Position numbers and translations under genes: made by a program. From Peristeroidobacter agariperforans (GTDB lineage Bacteria; Pseudomonadota; Gammaproteobacteria; Steroidobacterales; Steroidobacteraceae), in contig NZ_RYFW01000001.1 in the NCBI RefSeq assembly GCF_004138335.1, positions 2,294,001-2,358,000 on the forward strand: a DNA stretch of 64,000 nucleotides, read 5' to 3'. The notes beneath the pieces were generated by a model that ran no database searches, was not told where the DNA came from, and saw only the letters and a list, made by a program, of their open reading frames with translations. Shown here piece after piece: positions 47,350 through 55,881 of this stretch. Position 1 is the first letter of the stretch, and every line of letters starts with the position of its first letter.

Positions 47350-50130
47350 ATGAATACGATCTCGAACCAGCGACTGTCGCGTGCGGTGACGCGTAGTCTG
47401 GGCGGCGGCACGGCCATCGGTATGGCGTTGCTGTTTGCAGCCGCGGGACATGCGCAAACAACGGCGGCGAACAGCGGCGAATTGGAGACGGTCGTCGTCA
47501 CCGGCATCCGGGCGGGTATCGAAGAATCGATCGAGCTCAAGCGCGATTCGGGCAGCATCGTCGAAGCGATCTCTGCCGAAGACATTGGCAAGCTGCCGGA
47601 CACCAGCATCGCCGACTCATTGTCACGCCTGCCTGGCCTGACCTCGCAACGCGCTGAAGGTCGTGCGTCCGCAATCAGCTTGCGCGGCACCGATCCGGGT
47701 TTTACGAGCGCGCTGTTGAATGGCCGCGAGCAGGTGAGCACCGGCGATAATCGCAGCATCGAGTTCGATCAATATCCGTCGGAGCTGTTGAGCTCGGTGC
47801 TGGTATACAAGACGCCCGATGCGCAGCTTGTCGGTCAGGGCCTCGCCGGCACGATCGATCTGCGCACCACGCGTCCGCTCGATGTGAACGACCGCGCGAT
47901 CGTCATGAACGTGCGCGGCGAGATGAACTCGCAGAACGACATGGGCGCCGACTCCGACGACAAGGGCTATCGCGCCAGCTTCTCCTACATCGATCAGTTC
48001 CTCGACAACACGCTAGGCGTCACCTTCGGCTTCGCGCATCTGGAATCGCCGCTGGCGATCCAGGGCGCCGGCACCTACGAACCGTGGCACGCGAACGATC
48101 CGGACGTTGACGCGTTCAACTATCACCCCGAAGTGGCGGACGGTCTGTATGTCACGAACGGCATGAAGATCCGTTCCGACATGGGCGAGAACCGCCGCGA
48201 CGGCGCGATGGCGGCGATTCAATGGCGGCCGAGCGACAGCTACGAGACCGTGCTCGATCTGTACTACACCAAGCGTAAGCAGACGGACAATGCACGCAGC
48301 CTGGAAGTGAATCTGGGCAACTATCCCATCCAGGGTCAGGGCTTTGCGGATCCCATCATCGCGGACAACACCGTGATCGGCGGCACGCTGCTCAATCGCG
48401 TGCCGCTGGCGCGCAACTTCCTGTTCAAGACCGAGGACGAGATTTTCGCGACCGGCTGGAACAACAAGTGGTTCGCCGGCAGCTGGACGTTCATCGCCGA
48501 TGTGAGCTACTCCAAGGCCGAGCGCGACGAAGAACAATTCGAAACCAACGGTCAGTTCGTGGCGGGCGGCACCTCCAACATTCCTGACTCGGGTTTCTTC
48601 AGCCTGTCGCGCGACGACATGCCGACGCTGAGCTTCAACATGAACTACGCCGATCCCAACGGCGTTCGGGTCGGTCCCACGATCTACGGCGCGGGCTACA
48701 GCAAGATTCCGCACATCGAGGACGAGCTGAAGTCGGGGCGCGTCGATGTGATCCGCGAGCTGGACAATGCCTGGCTGGCGAATATTGCAGTCGGCGCCAA
48801 CTACTCGGATCGCAGCAAGGACAAGGTGCAGCCCGAGGCCAATCTCTCGACTCGAAACAACGCGTACTACCAGGTGGGCGACCATCTGCTCGCGCCGACC
48901 AATCTCGGCTACGCGAATGCCGGCCGCGCGCTCGCGTGGGATGTAATGGGCGTGCTGGCCGATTTCTACAACCCGATCGACTACGGCACGCCGGATCGCG
49001 ACGGCTTCGCATATCTGGTCGGCAAGAACTGGGAAGTCAGCGAGAAGGTGACGACCGGTTACGTGAAGAGCGAGCTCGATCACGAGCTGTCCTCGAGTGT
49101 GACGTTGAAGGGCAACGTCGGCGTGCAGGTGGTGCAGACGGATCAAAGCTCCGACGCACTGCGCCTGGAGAACGGCGACCCGGTGCCGTTCAGCGATGGC
49201 AAGAAGTACACAGATGTGCTGCCCGCGATCAACTTCGCCTTCATGCTGCCGTCGGATCAAGCGGTCCGTGTCGGCGTCGCAAAAGAAATCGCGCGCGCCC
49301 GCATGGATCAGCTGAAGGCGTCCAGCGAAATCGGCTACGACGCCGCAACCGGATTGCCCGGCGGCTCGGGCGGCAATCCGCGTCTCGATCCCTGGCGCGC
49401 GGTGGCGTACGACCTTTCGTATGAAAAATACTTTGGACCGAACGCGTACATGTCGTTGGCGGGCTTCTATAAGGACCTGAAGACTTATATCTATAGCCAG
49501 ACCATCGCCGACTACGACTTCTCAGACTTCCTCGCGACCCTGCCGCCGGAATACTTCGAGGATCCCGATATCGTGATTCCGACCAGCGGCCGATTCACGC
49601 GGCCGGTGAACGGCGATGGCGGCAACTTGCGAGGTCTAGAGCTGTCCGTCGCATTGACCGGCGAACTGTTCACCGATGTGCTGAGCGGCTTCGGCACGAT
49701 CCTGAGCGTGTCGCGCACCGAAAGCAGCATCACCATCGAGGATCCGCCGAACAATCAGTTCACCGGCGGCAACGGCCTGGGCAATATTCCGCTGCCGGGC
49801 CTGTCGAAGACGGTGTGGAATGCTACGGTGTACTACGAGAACGCGGGCTTCTCGGCGCGTGTGGCGACTCGCTCGCGCTCGAAGTACATCGGTGAGGTGA
49901 CCAACTTCGCCAACGATCGCGCCTTCAAATACGTGAAGGGCGACCGGATCACGGACGCGCAGCTCGGCTACGAATTTGGTCCCGGCACGCTGCAGGGTCT
50001 GTCCATTCTCCTGCAGGTCAACAATCTCACCAACGAGCCGTACATCGCGTACTCGGTGTCCGAGACCCGTCTGCAGGACTTCCAGGAATACGGCCGGCAG
50101 TATCTGCTCGGCATCAACTATCGGCTCTGA
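47350..50130 (+). CDS. carbohydrate-type TonB-dependent receptor
   Basis: A 926-residue outer-membrane receptor of the Caulobacter-type family that includes the maltose receptor MalA. Signal peptide about residues 1-38 (ending GHAQTTA). LETVVVTGIRAGIEESIELK is followed by the plug with IVEAISAEDIGKLPDTSIADSLSRLPGLTSQR and RTTRPLDV, and the barrel ends in YLLGINYRL. The ISAEDIGKLPD signature is typical of carbohydrate-importing members. It would take maltodextrins through the outer membrane. Start chosen at 47350 (MNTISNQ) because GGGGGAA precedes it; the frame from 47281 lacks such a site. It sits between the two GH13 genes. Confidence 0.9.
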   Translation: MNTISNQRLSRAVTRSLGGGTAIGMALLFAAAGHAQTTAANSGELETVVVTGIRAGIEESIELKRDSGSIVEAISAEDIGKLPDTSIADSLSRLPGLTSQRAEGRASAISLRGTDPGFTSALLNGREQVSTGDNRSIEFDQYPSELLSSVLVYKTPDAQLVGQGLAGTIDLRTTRPLDVNDRAIVMNVRGEMNSQNDMGADSDDKGYRASFSYIDQFLDNTLGVTFGFAHLESPLAIQGAGTYEPWHANDPDVDAFNYHPEVADGLYVTNGMKIRSDMGENRRDGAMAAIQWRPSDSYETVLDLYYTKRKQTDNARSLEVNLGNYPIQGQGFADPIIADNTVIGGTLLNRVPLARNFLFKTEDEIFATGWNNKWFAGSWTFIADVSYSKAERDEEQFETNGQFVAGGTSNIPDSGFFSLSRDDMPTLSFNMNYADPNGVRVGPTIYGAGYSKIPHIEDELKSGRVDVIRELDNAWLANIAVGANYSDRSKDKVQPEANLSTRNNAYYQVGDHLLAPTNLGYANAGRALAWDVMGVLADFYNPIDYGTPDRDGFAYLVGKNWEVSEKVTTGYVKSELDHELSSSVTLKGNVGVQVVQTDQSSDALRLENGDPVPFSDGKKYTDVLPAINFAFMLPSDQAVRVGVAKEIARARMDQLKASSEIGYDAATGLPGGSGGNPRLDPWRAVAYDLSYEKYFGPNAYMSLAGFYKDLKTYIYSQTIADYDFSDFLATLPPEYFEDPDIVIPTSGRFTRPVNGDGGNLRGLELSVALTGELFTDVLSGFGTILSVSRTESSITIEDPPNNQFTGGNGLGNIPLPGLSKTVWNATVYYENAGFSARVATRSRSKYIGEVTNFANDRAFKYVKGDRITDAQLGYEFGPGTLQGLSILLQVNNLTNEPYIAYSVSETRLQDFQEYGRQYLLGINYRL

Positions 50131-50146
50131 GCGATCGTTGTCGTGG

Positions 50147-50191
50147 CCCCACATCCCCTTCCTTCCCACCCCCGGGAAGGGGATGATGGGG
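50147..50191 (+). other. strong hairpin between receptor and amylase genes
   Basis: CATCCCCTTCC (50152-50162) pairs perfectly with GGAAGGGGATG (50175-50185) around a 12-nt loop. The stem extends by CCCCA/TGGGG with one bulged base (total 16 bp). No T tract follows, so it is not a standard terminator. Such intercistronic hairpins often stabilise upstream mRNA or set expression ratios. Confidence 0.65.
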
Positions 50192-50240
50192 CGTTCTGCC
50201 CTCAGTCCGCCCCGCGACGTCATTCGAGCGAGAGATCAGG

Positions 50241-52052
50241 ATGCGTTGGTTCGCCGTGCTGTGCTTGTGTTTGTCCGGATCGCTGGCCGCAGAAACATTT
50301 GACGCGATTGCATTCCGCTCGCGGCTGCCGCAGGACGAGGTTATTTATTTCCTGCTGCCGGACCGCTTCGAGAACGGCGATACCCGGAACGATCGCGGCG
50401 GGCTGAAGGGCGATCGACTCAAGACGGGTTTCGATCCCACGCACAAAGGTTTCTATCACGGCGGCGACCTGCGTGGCTTGATCAAGCGGCTCGACTACAT
50501 CCAGGGTCTGGGCGCCACTGCCATCTGGCTGGGTCCGATCTATAAGAACAAGCCAGTGCAAGGACCGCCCGGCCAGGAGTCGGCCGGCTATCACGGTTAC
50601 TGGATCACCGATTTCACGCGCGTCGACGAGCACTTCGGCACGCAGCAAGAGTTGAAGGAATTCATCGACGCCGCACACGCGCGCGGGATGAAGGTCTATC
50701 TCGACATCATCACCAATCATACGGCCGATGTGATCTCGTATCGGCAATGTCCGCAAAGCGATTGTGTCTACCGCTCGCGCGCCGACTATCCTTATAGCCG
50801 GGCCGGCGGCACCGACGGCTCGGCCATCAACGAAGGCTTTCTGGGCGAGAGCGTTCAGACCGAAGCAAACTTCGCAAAGCTGACGCGCACCGACTATGCC
50901 TATGAGCCGTTCATTCGCCCGGCCGAAGCGAAGGTGAAGGTTCCCGAGTGGCTCAACGATCCCATCTGGTATCACAACCGCGGCAACACCACGTTCCGCG
51001 GCGAAAACAGCATGATGGGCGACTTCGTCGGGCTCGACGATCTCATGACCGAGAATCCGCGGGTGTTGCGTGGTTTCATCGAGATCTATCAGCGGTGGAT
51101 CGAGGAGTTCGGCGTCGACGGCTTTCGCATCGACACGACCCGTCATGTGAACCCGGAGTTCTGGCAGGCATTCGTGCCCGCGATGCTGAAAACGGCGCAC
51201 GCGCGCGGCATCTCAAACTTTCACATCTTCGGCGAAGTGTTTGCGGAGACCGGCGATGTCGTTCCGCTCGCCTGGAGCACTCGCGTCGATGGATTGCCCG
51301 GCGTGCTCGACTTCGCTTTCCGCGCCACGGTGCTCGACACGCTCACGAAGAGTGCGGGCACGGACAAGCTCGCATGGCTCTACAGGAGCGATGCGCTTTA
51401 CGAAGGGGGCGACGAGGCGGCGATTCAACTGCCGACGTTCATCAGCAATCATGACATCGGCCGCTTCGGGCACTACGCGCGCGCCAATATGACGGATGGC
51501 GACGATGCCGGCGTCTTGAAACGGTCGATGCTCGCTCACGCAATGATGTTCACCTTGCGTGGTGTGCCCGTGATCTACGCAGGTGATGAGCAGGGATTCG
51601 CGGGCGACGGCTCCGATCAGGACGCGCGCGAAGACATGTTTCCCAGCCGCGTTGCCAGCTATAACGACAACGTTTTGCTCGGAACCAAGGCAACGACGGC
51701 GCTCGGCAACTTCGATCGCGATCATCCGTTGTATGTGGCGATCGCCGAGCTGGCGGCGCTGCGCCAGGAGAACGCCGCCTTGCGCCGAGGCAAGCAGATC
51801 GTGCGCAACTACTCAGAAAAGCCCGGGCTGTTTGCCGTGTCGCGCCTCGACCCGCGGACCGGGCGCGAGATCCTGGTCGCTTTCAACACGTCGACCGTGC
51901 CATTGCAGGCGAACGTGGAGGTCGATGCTCGCACTCGCGCCTTTCGCTCGTTGAAGGGACCCTGTGCTCCACGCCCGACTGCGCCGGGCAGCTACAAAGT
52001 GACATTGGAGCCCTTGAGCTACGTGGTGTGCGCGGCGCAAGATGAGTCATGA
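50241..52052 (+). CDS. periplasmic GH13 alpha-amylase
   Basis: A 603-residue exported GH13 enzyme with a signal peptide (residues 1-17, ending LAAETFD). It has YFLLPDRFENGD at the start of the barrel, ITNHTADV, DGFRIDTTRHV (Asp nucleophile), FHIFGEVFAE (Glu acid/base) and FISNHDIGRFG (Asp), and an aggregating C-terminal domain. The organisation with an N-terminal barrel, large insertion (residues 170-250, two Cys at CPQSDC), and C-terminal beta domain fits alpha-amylases or cyclomaltodextrinase-like enzymes of Gram-negative bacteria. It would act in the periplasm on oligosaccharides imported by the receptor. The stop overlaps the permease start by 4 nt. Confidence 0.88.
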   Translation: MRWFAVLCLCLSGSLAAETFDAIAFRSRLPQDEVIYFLLPDRFENGDTRNDRGGLKGDRLKTGFDPTHKGFYHGGDLRGLIKRLDYIQGLGATAIWLGPIYKNKPVQGPPGQESAGYHGYWITDFTRVDEHFGTQQELKEFIDAAHARGMKVYLDIITNHTADVISYRQCPQSDCVYRSRADYPYSRAGGTDGSAINEGFLGESVQTEANFAKLTRTDYAYEPFIRPAEAKVKVPEWLNDPIWYHNRGNTTFRGENSMMGDFVGLDDLMTENPRVLRGFIEIYQRWIEEFGVDGFRIDTTRHVNPEFWQAFVPAMLKTAHARGISNFHIFGEVFAETGDVVPLAWSTRVDGLPGVLDFAFRATVLDTLTKSAGTDKLAWLYRSDALYEGGDEAAIQLPTFISNHDIGRFGHYARANMTDGDDAGVLKRSMLAHAMMFTLRGVPVIYAGDEQGFAGDGSDQDAREDMFPSRVASYNDNVLLGTKATTALGNFDRDHPLYVAIAELAALRQENAALRRGKQIVRNYSEKPGLFAVSRLDPRTGREILVAFNTSTVPLQANVEVDARTRAFRSLKGPCAPRPTAPGSYKVTLEPLSYVVCAAQDES

Positions 52053-53569
52053 GTCGCATGCAGAAGCCCGTGTTGTCGTTCTGGCAGATCTGGAACATGT
52101 GTTTCGGATTCCTCGGCATCCAGTTCGGCTTCGCGCTTCAGAACGCGAATGTGAGCCGCATATTCCAGACGCTCGGCGCGCAACTGGATGAGATTCCCAT
52201 GCTGTGGGTGGCGGCGCCGCTGACCGGGCTCATCGTGCAGCCCATCGTCGGCTACTACTCCGACCGGACCTGGACTCGCCTTGGTCGCCGGCGACCGTAC
52301 TTTTTCTTCGGCGCGCTCGCCGCGACGCTGGCCCTCGTGTTCATGCCGAATTCTCCGACGCTGTGGATCGCAGCGGGTTTGCTGTGGATCCTGGACGCGT
52401 CCATCAATGTTTCCATGGAGCCGTTTCGCGCTTACGTCGGCGATCAGCTCCCGCCGCCGCAGCGGCCGGCGGGCTATGCGATGCAGAGCTTTTTCATTGG
52501 CGTCAGCTCCGTCATCGCGAGCTTGCTGCCATGGATTCTGACCCGGCTCGGTGTCGACAACACCGCCGGGCCCGGCGAGATTCCCGACACGGTGAAATAT
52601 TCCTTTTACTTCGGCGGCGTCATGCTGCTGGGCGCGGTGAGCTGGACGGTATTCAGCACGCGTGAATATCCCCCCGATCAGCTCAAGAACTTCGATGACG
52701 CCGGCGTGGTGCGCCAGCGGCCGCTCGATGTCGCAAGGTCGCGACGAGATGGCGCAGTCTGGCTCGGCGCCGGCGTGGTCGGGCTGCTCGCCATATCCCT
52801 GTTGCAGTGGGATCGGCAGCTATATCTGCTGGCGGGCGGCATTGCCGTTTACGGCGTGGCTTTGCTGGTGCTGAGCGCTTCGCGATCCACCAACGTATTC
52901 ACCGCGATCATGACCGATGTGCACGACATGCCCGATGCGATGCGCCGGCTCGCGGTCGTGCAATTCTTTTCCTGGTTTGCCTTGTTCGCGATGTGGATCT
53001 ATACGACCGCGGCTGTCACGCAAGTGCATTTCGGCACGAGTGACGTTCAGTCGGCCGCGTACAACGAAGGGGCGAACTGGGTCGGCGTGCTGTTTGCGGC
53101 GTACAACGGATTCGCGGCACTGGCGGCCATCGTGATTCCGTTCATGGTGCGGCGTTGGGGTTTGCGCGTGAGCCACATGATCAATGTGTGGCTGGGCGCG
53201 CTGGGACTCGTGTCATTCGCGGCGATTCGCGATCCGCAATGGCTGTTGGTTGCGATGATCGGTATCGGCTTTGCGTGGGCGTCGATCCTGTCGCTGCCCT
53301 ATGCCTTGCTCTCCGACAACCTGCCCGCCGAAAAGATGGGCGTGTACATGGGCATCTTCAATTTTTTCATCGTGATTCCGCAGCTGCTGGCGGCCAGCGT
53401 GCTCGGCTTTCTGCTGCGGACGTTCCTCGGCGGCGAGCCCGTCTATGCCCTGGTCATCGGCGGCGCCAGCCTGTTCCTGGCTGGCGTCGCCGTGCTACGG
53501 GTTCAACCGAAGGTCAGCTTGCCTTTCATCACCGACCAGTGGCCGGGGAACGAGCAGAAGAAGGTGTAA
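52049..53569 (+). CDS. MFS sugar transporter (SLC45/GPH-like)
   Basis: A 506-residue inner-membrane transporter with about twelve helices. LTGLIVQPIVGYYSDRTWTRLGRRRPYFFFG is the conserved loop 2-3 region of the SLC45/maltose-sucrose symporter type, and the second half has the corresponding SLPYALLSDNLPAEKMGVYMGIFNFFIVIPQ. It would move maltose or maltodextrins into the cytoplasm with protons. ATG overlap with the amylase stop (ATGA) implies translational coupling; a second ATG nine nt later is possible. The last 67 nt overlap the convergent azurin gene. Confidence 0.86.
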   Translation: MSRMQKPVLSFWQIWNMCFGFLGIQFGFALQNANVSRIFQTLGAQLDEIPMLWVAAPLTGLIVQPIVGYYSDRTWTRLGRRRPYFFFGALAATLALVFMPNSPTLWIAAGLLWILDASINVSMEPFRAYVGDQLPPPQRPAGYAMQSFFIGVSSVIASLLPWILTRLGVDNTAGPGEIPDTVKYSFYFGGVMLLGAVSWTVFSTREYPPDQLKNFDDAGVVRQRPLDVARSRRDGAVWLGAGVVGLLAISLLQWDRQLYLLAGGIAVYGVALLVLSASRSTNVFTAIMTDVHDMPDAMRRLAVVQFFSWFALFAMWIYTTAAVTQVHFGTSDVQSAAYNEGANWVGVLFAAYNGFAALAAIVIPFMVRRWGLRVSHMINVWLGALGLVSFAAIRDPQWLLVAMIGIGFAWASILSLPYALLSDNLPAEKMGVYMGIFNFFIVIPQLLAASVLGFLLRTFLGGEPVYALVIGGASLFLAGVAVLRVQPKVSLPFITDQWPGNEQKKV

Positions 53570-53967
53570 TCGCCGCCTTTCTTCAAGCCCGTGGTCGGGA
53601 ACGTGATGCTGGTGCTCTCACCGCCGCCCACGACCTTGGTGTGCGCGATGACGCGCTTGTCGTCTTTCGGCACGTAGTTGTTCGGCAAACCGGCCGACAT
53701 GCCGGCGGTGGCGACCGCCTGAAACACCGACGTTTCGGTCAACACCCAGTTATGGCCCATGGCGGCCGCGGGCAGCTTGCCCGAATGCTTCAGCGTCAGC
53801 TTCACTTCGGTGCAATCGGCGGCCACGGCCAGCGACTGCTTGTTGAACTGCATGGCGTCGTTGCCTTCGATGGCCAGCTCGCAGGTCTTGGCGGCGTGAG
53901 TGAGCGGAGCGAAGACGCTGAGCGCGCCGAGCAGAACGGTGGATGCGAGAATTCTTGAGATTGTCAT
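53503..53967 (-). CDS. azu: azurin
   Basis: A 154-residue type 1 copper protein with a signal peptide (cleavage after THA, residue 25/26). The mature protein begins AKTCELAIEGNDAMQFN. Copper ligands are visible: MGHNWVL (His46), then FFCSFPGHWSVMKGKLTFG with Cys112, His117 and Met121 (azurin numbering). The disulfide Cys pair (KTCELA, ADCTEV) is also present. Azurin shuttles electrons in the periplasm between cytochromes and terminal acceptors, and could serve here with quinohaemoproteins. Its 3' end overlaps the sugar permease gene by 67 nt on the opposite strand. It is divergent from tamA. Confidence 0.95.
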   Translation of the reverse strand: MTISRILASTVLLGALSVFAPLTHAAKTCELAIEGNDAMQFNKQSLAVAADCTEVKLTLKHSGKLPAAAMGHNWVLTETSVFQAVATAGMSAGLPNNYVPKDDKRVIAHTKVVGGGESTSITFPTTGLKKGGDYTFFCSFPGHWSVMKGKLTFG

Positions 53968-54135
53968 CGGATTACCTGCTGATGCGATTGTAGACGCGTG
54001 CGGATTGTCGGGCGTGGGCGGCCGGCTTTCAAGCGCCCGGCGCCGCGACTTCCCGACACTGACCCGTGGAACAACACGGGCACTAAAACGTCCCTAATGA
54101 ATGAGATCTGAACCCCACTCCCGGCTGCCCGGTCC

Positions 54136-55881
54136 ATGACAAATCTGCGGATTCTGCGTGGCGCCGGCTTGTCCGCGCTGTGCGTGTTTTGTACCGCAAC
54201 CGCGCTCGCCGAGCGGGTCACCGTCACCATCAACGGACTCGAGGAAGATATGCTCGAATCGGCGCGCGCCAACCTCGAGCTGAAACAATACGAAGAGCGC
54301 GACGTGTCGGCCGCGCAGGCGCGTCGCCTGTTCGATCGTGGCAAGGAGCAGATCGTGCGCTCGCTCGAGCCTTTCGGCTTTTACAACCCGAGCGTCGAGG
54401 GCCGGCTGGAGCGGCCCGAGCCCGGTAAATTTCACGCGGTCTTCGATGTGAAAGCCGGCGACCCGGTGATCGTTCAGGAAAAGAGCATCGAAGTCGCACC
54501 CGAAGCCACCGCGCTCGACCCGGTCAGACAGGCGGTGGAGAGGTTCGAGCCCAGGCACGGCGAGCGACTGGATCACGCCAAGTACGAGCGCAGCAAGGAT
54601 CAGATCTCGGCGGCGCTCGCCAACGACGGCTTTCTCGGCGCGCAACTGGTGCGCCATAAAGTGTCAGTCGTTCGCAGTGCGAACACGGCGGATATCGACC
54701 TGGCGTGGGATGTGGGCCCGCGCTACCGGCTCGGCGCGCTGCGCTTCTCGCAGACCCAGTTCCCGGATTCGTTCCTGCAGAAATACAAGTTGTGGAAGGA
54801 CGGCGAGTATTACTCGGCGGACAAGCTGCTGGCCTTGCAGCAGTCGCTGGTCGATGCGGACTATTTCACATCGGTGGCGGTCGCGCCCGACCTGGAGCAT
54901 GCCGCGAACGGCGAAGTGCCCGTGGACGTGATGCTGATTCCCGCCAAGCGCACCTTGTACACGGCGAACATCTACTTCGGCACCGACTCCGGTCCCGGCA
55001 CCAAGCTCGGTGTGCAGCGACGCTGGCTCAACAAGCGCGGCCACAAGCTGGGTGGCGAGATCGAGTATTCGGGGCGGCTGGAGGAGTACAGCGTCAAATA
55101 TCAGATTCCCAGGCCCGGCCCGCGGCCGCGCAATTACACCTTCGGTCTCGGTTATCGCGATGAAGAGACCGACACCAGCACTTCGCGCATGTTCCGGCTC
55201 GCGGCCACGCAGGTTGCCGATCGTTGGAAAGGCTTCACTCGCACCGTGGGCCTGCAGTACTTGAACGGCGATTTCGAGATCGCCGATGAGCGCGGCCAGA
55301 CCAGCCTGCTCTACGCCGATGGCCTGCTCACCCGGAAACAGGCCAACGATATCTACTTTCCGACCTCGGGATATTCCTTGCTGTACGGCCTGCGCTTCGG
55401 CTTCGAACAGGTGCTCTCCGACACGACCTTCGCGCAGGTACGCGCCGAGGGAAAGTGGCTGAAGAAAGTCACTGATGACGGCCGCGTGATTCTTCGCGCC
55501 GCGCTCGGCGCCATGGTCGTGGATGATTTCGATGCGCTGCCGCCGGAGCTGCGCTTCTTCGCCGGCGGCGATCGATCCATTCGCGGCTTCGACTATCAAG
55601 CGATCGGCGAGACCAACGCCAGCGGCGGCGTCATCGGCGGCGAATATCTGACCGCCGGCAGCGTCGAGTACGAACATTTCTTCTGGCAGAACTGGGGCGC
55701 GGCGGTGTTCGTCGATGCCGGCGACGCCTTCAAGTCCAGCTTCGACATGAATGTGGGCGCGGGCATCGGCGTGCGCTGGAAATCGCCGATCGGGATGGTG
55801 CGGCTCGACGTCGCGCAGCCGGTAGTCACCGATCTGGACGGCGGCTGGCGCGTTCATTTGATCATCGGGCCGGATTTATGA
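54136..55881 (+). CDS. tamA: translocation and assembly module subunit TamA
   Basis: A 581-residue Omp85-family protein. Signal peptide about residues 1-26, then three POTRA domains (EDMLESARANLELKQYEERD..., VFDVKAGDPV..., WDVGPRYRLGALRFSQTQF) and a 16-strand-type barrel with FFAGGDRSIRGFDYQ and a typical terminal VHLIIGPDL. It forms an outer-membrane pore that works with TamB in exporting or inserting some outer-membrane proteins and in lipid transport. Its length matches the family. The start has no strong Shine-Dalgarno. The stop overlaps the tamB start by 4 nt (ATGA), the standard operon order. Confidence 0.92.
   Translation: MTNLRILRGAGLSALCVFCTATALAERVTVTINGLEEDMLESARANLELKQYEERDVSAAQARRLFDRGKEQIVRSLEPFGFYNPSVEGRLERPEPGKFHAVFDVKAGDPVIVQEKSIEVAPEATALDPVRQAVERFEPRHGERLDHAKYERSKDQISAALANDGFLGAQLVRHKVSVVRSANTADIDLAWDVGPRYRLGALRFSQTQFPDSFLQKYKLWKDGEYYSADKLLALQQSLVDADYFTSVAVAPDLEHAANGEVPVDVMLIPAKRTLYTANIYFGTDSGPGTKLGVQRRWLNKRGHKLGGEIEYSGRLEEYSVKYQIPRPGPRPRNYTFGLGYRDEETDTSTSRMFRLAATQVADRWKGFTRTVGLQYLNGDFEIADERGQTSLLYADGLLTRKQANDIYFPTSGYSLLYGLRFGFEQVLSDTTFAQVRAEGKWLKKVTDDGRVILRAALGAMVVDDFDALPPELRFFAGGDRSIRGFDYQAIGETNASGGVIGGEYLTAGSVEYEHFFWQNWGAAVFVDAGDAFKSSFDMNVGAGIGVRWKSPIGMVRLDVAQPVVTDLDGGWRVHLIIGPDL

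Noticed and set aside
48013-49260. 415-codon antisense frame over the TonB receptor
   Set aside because: Shadow of a clear receptor gene; no start site and low-complexity composition.
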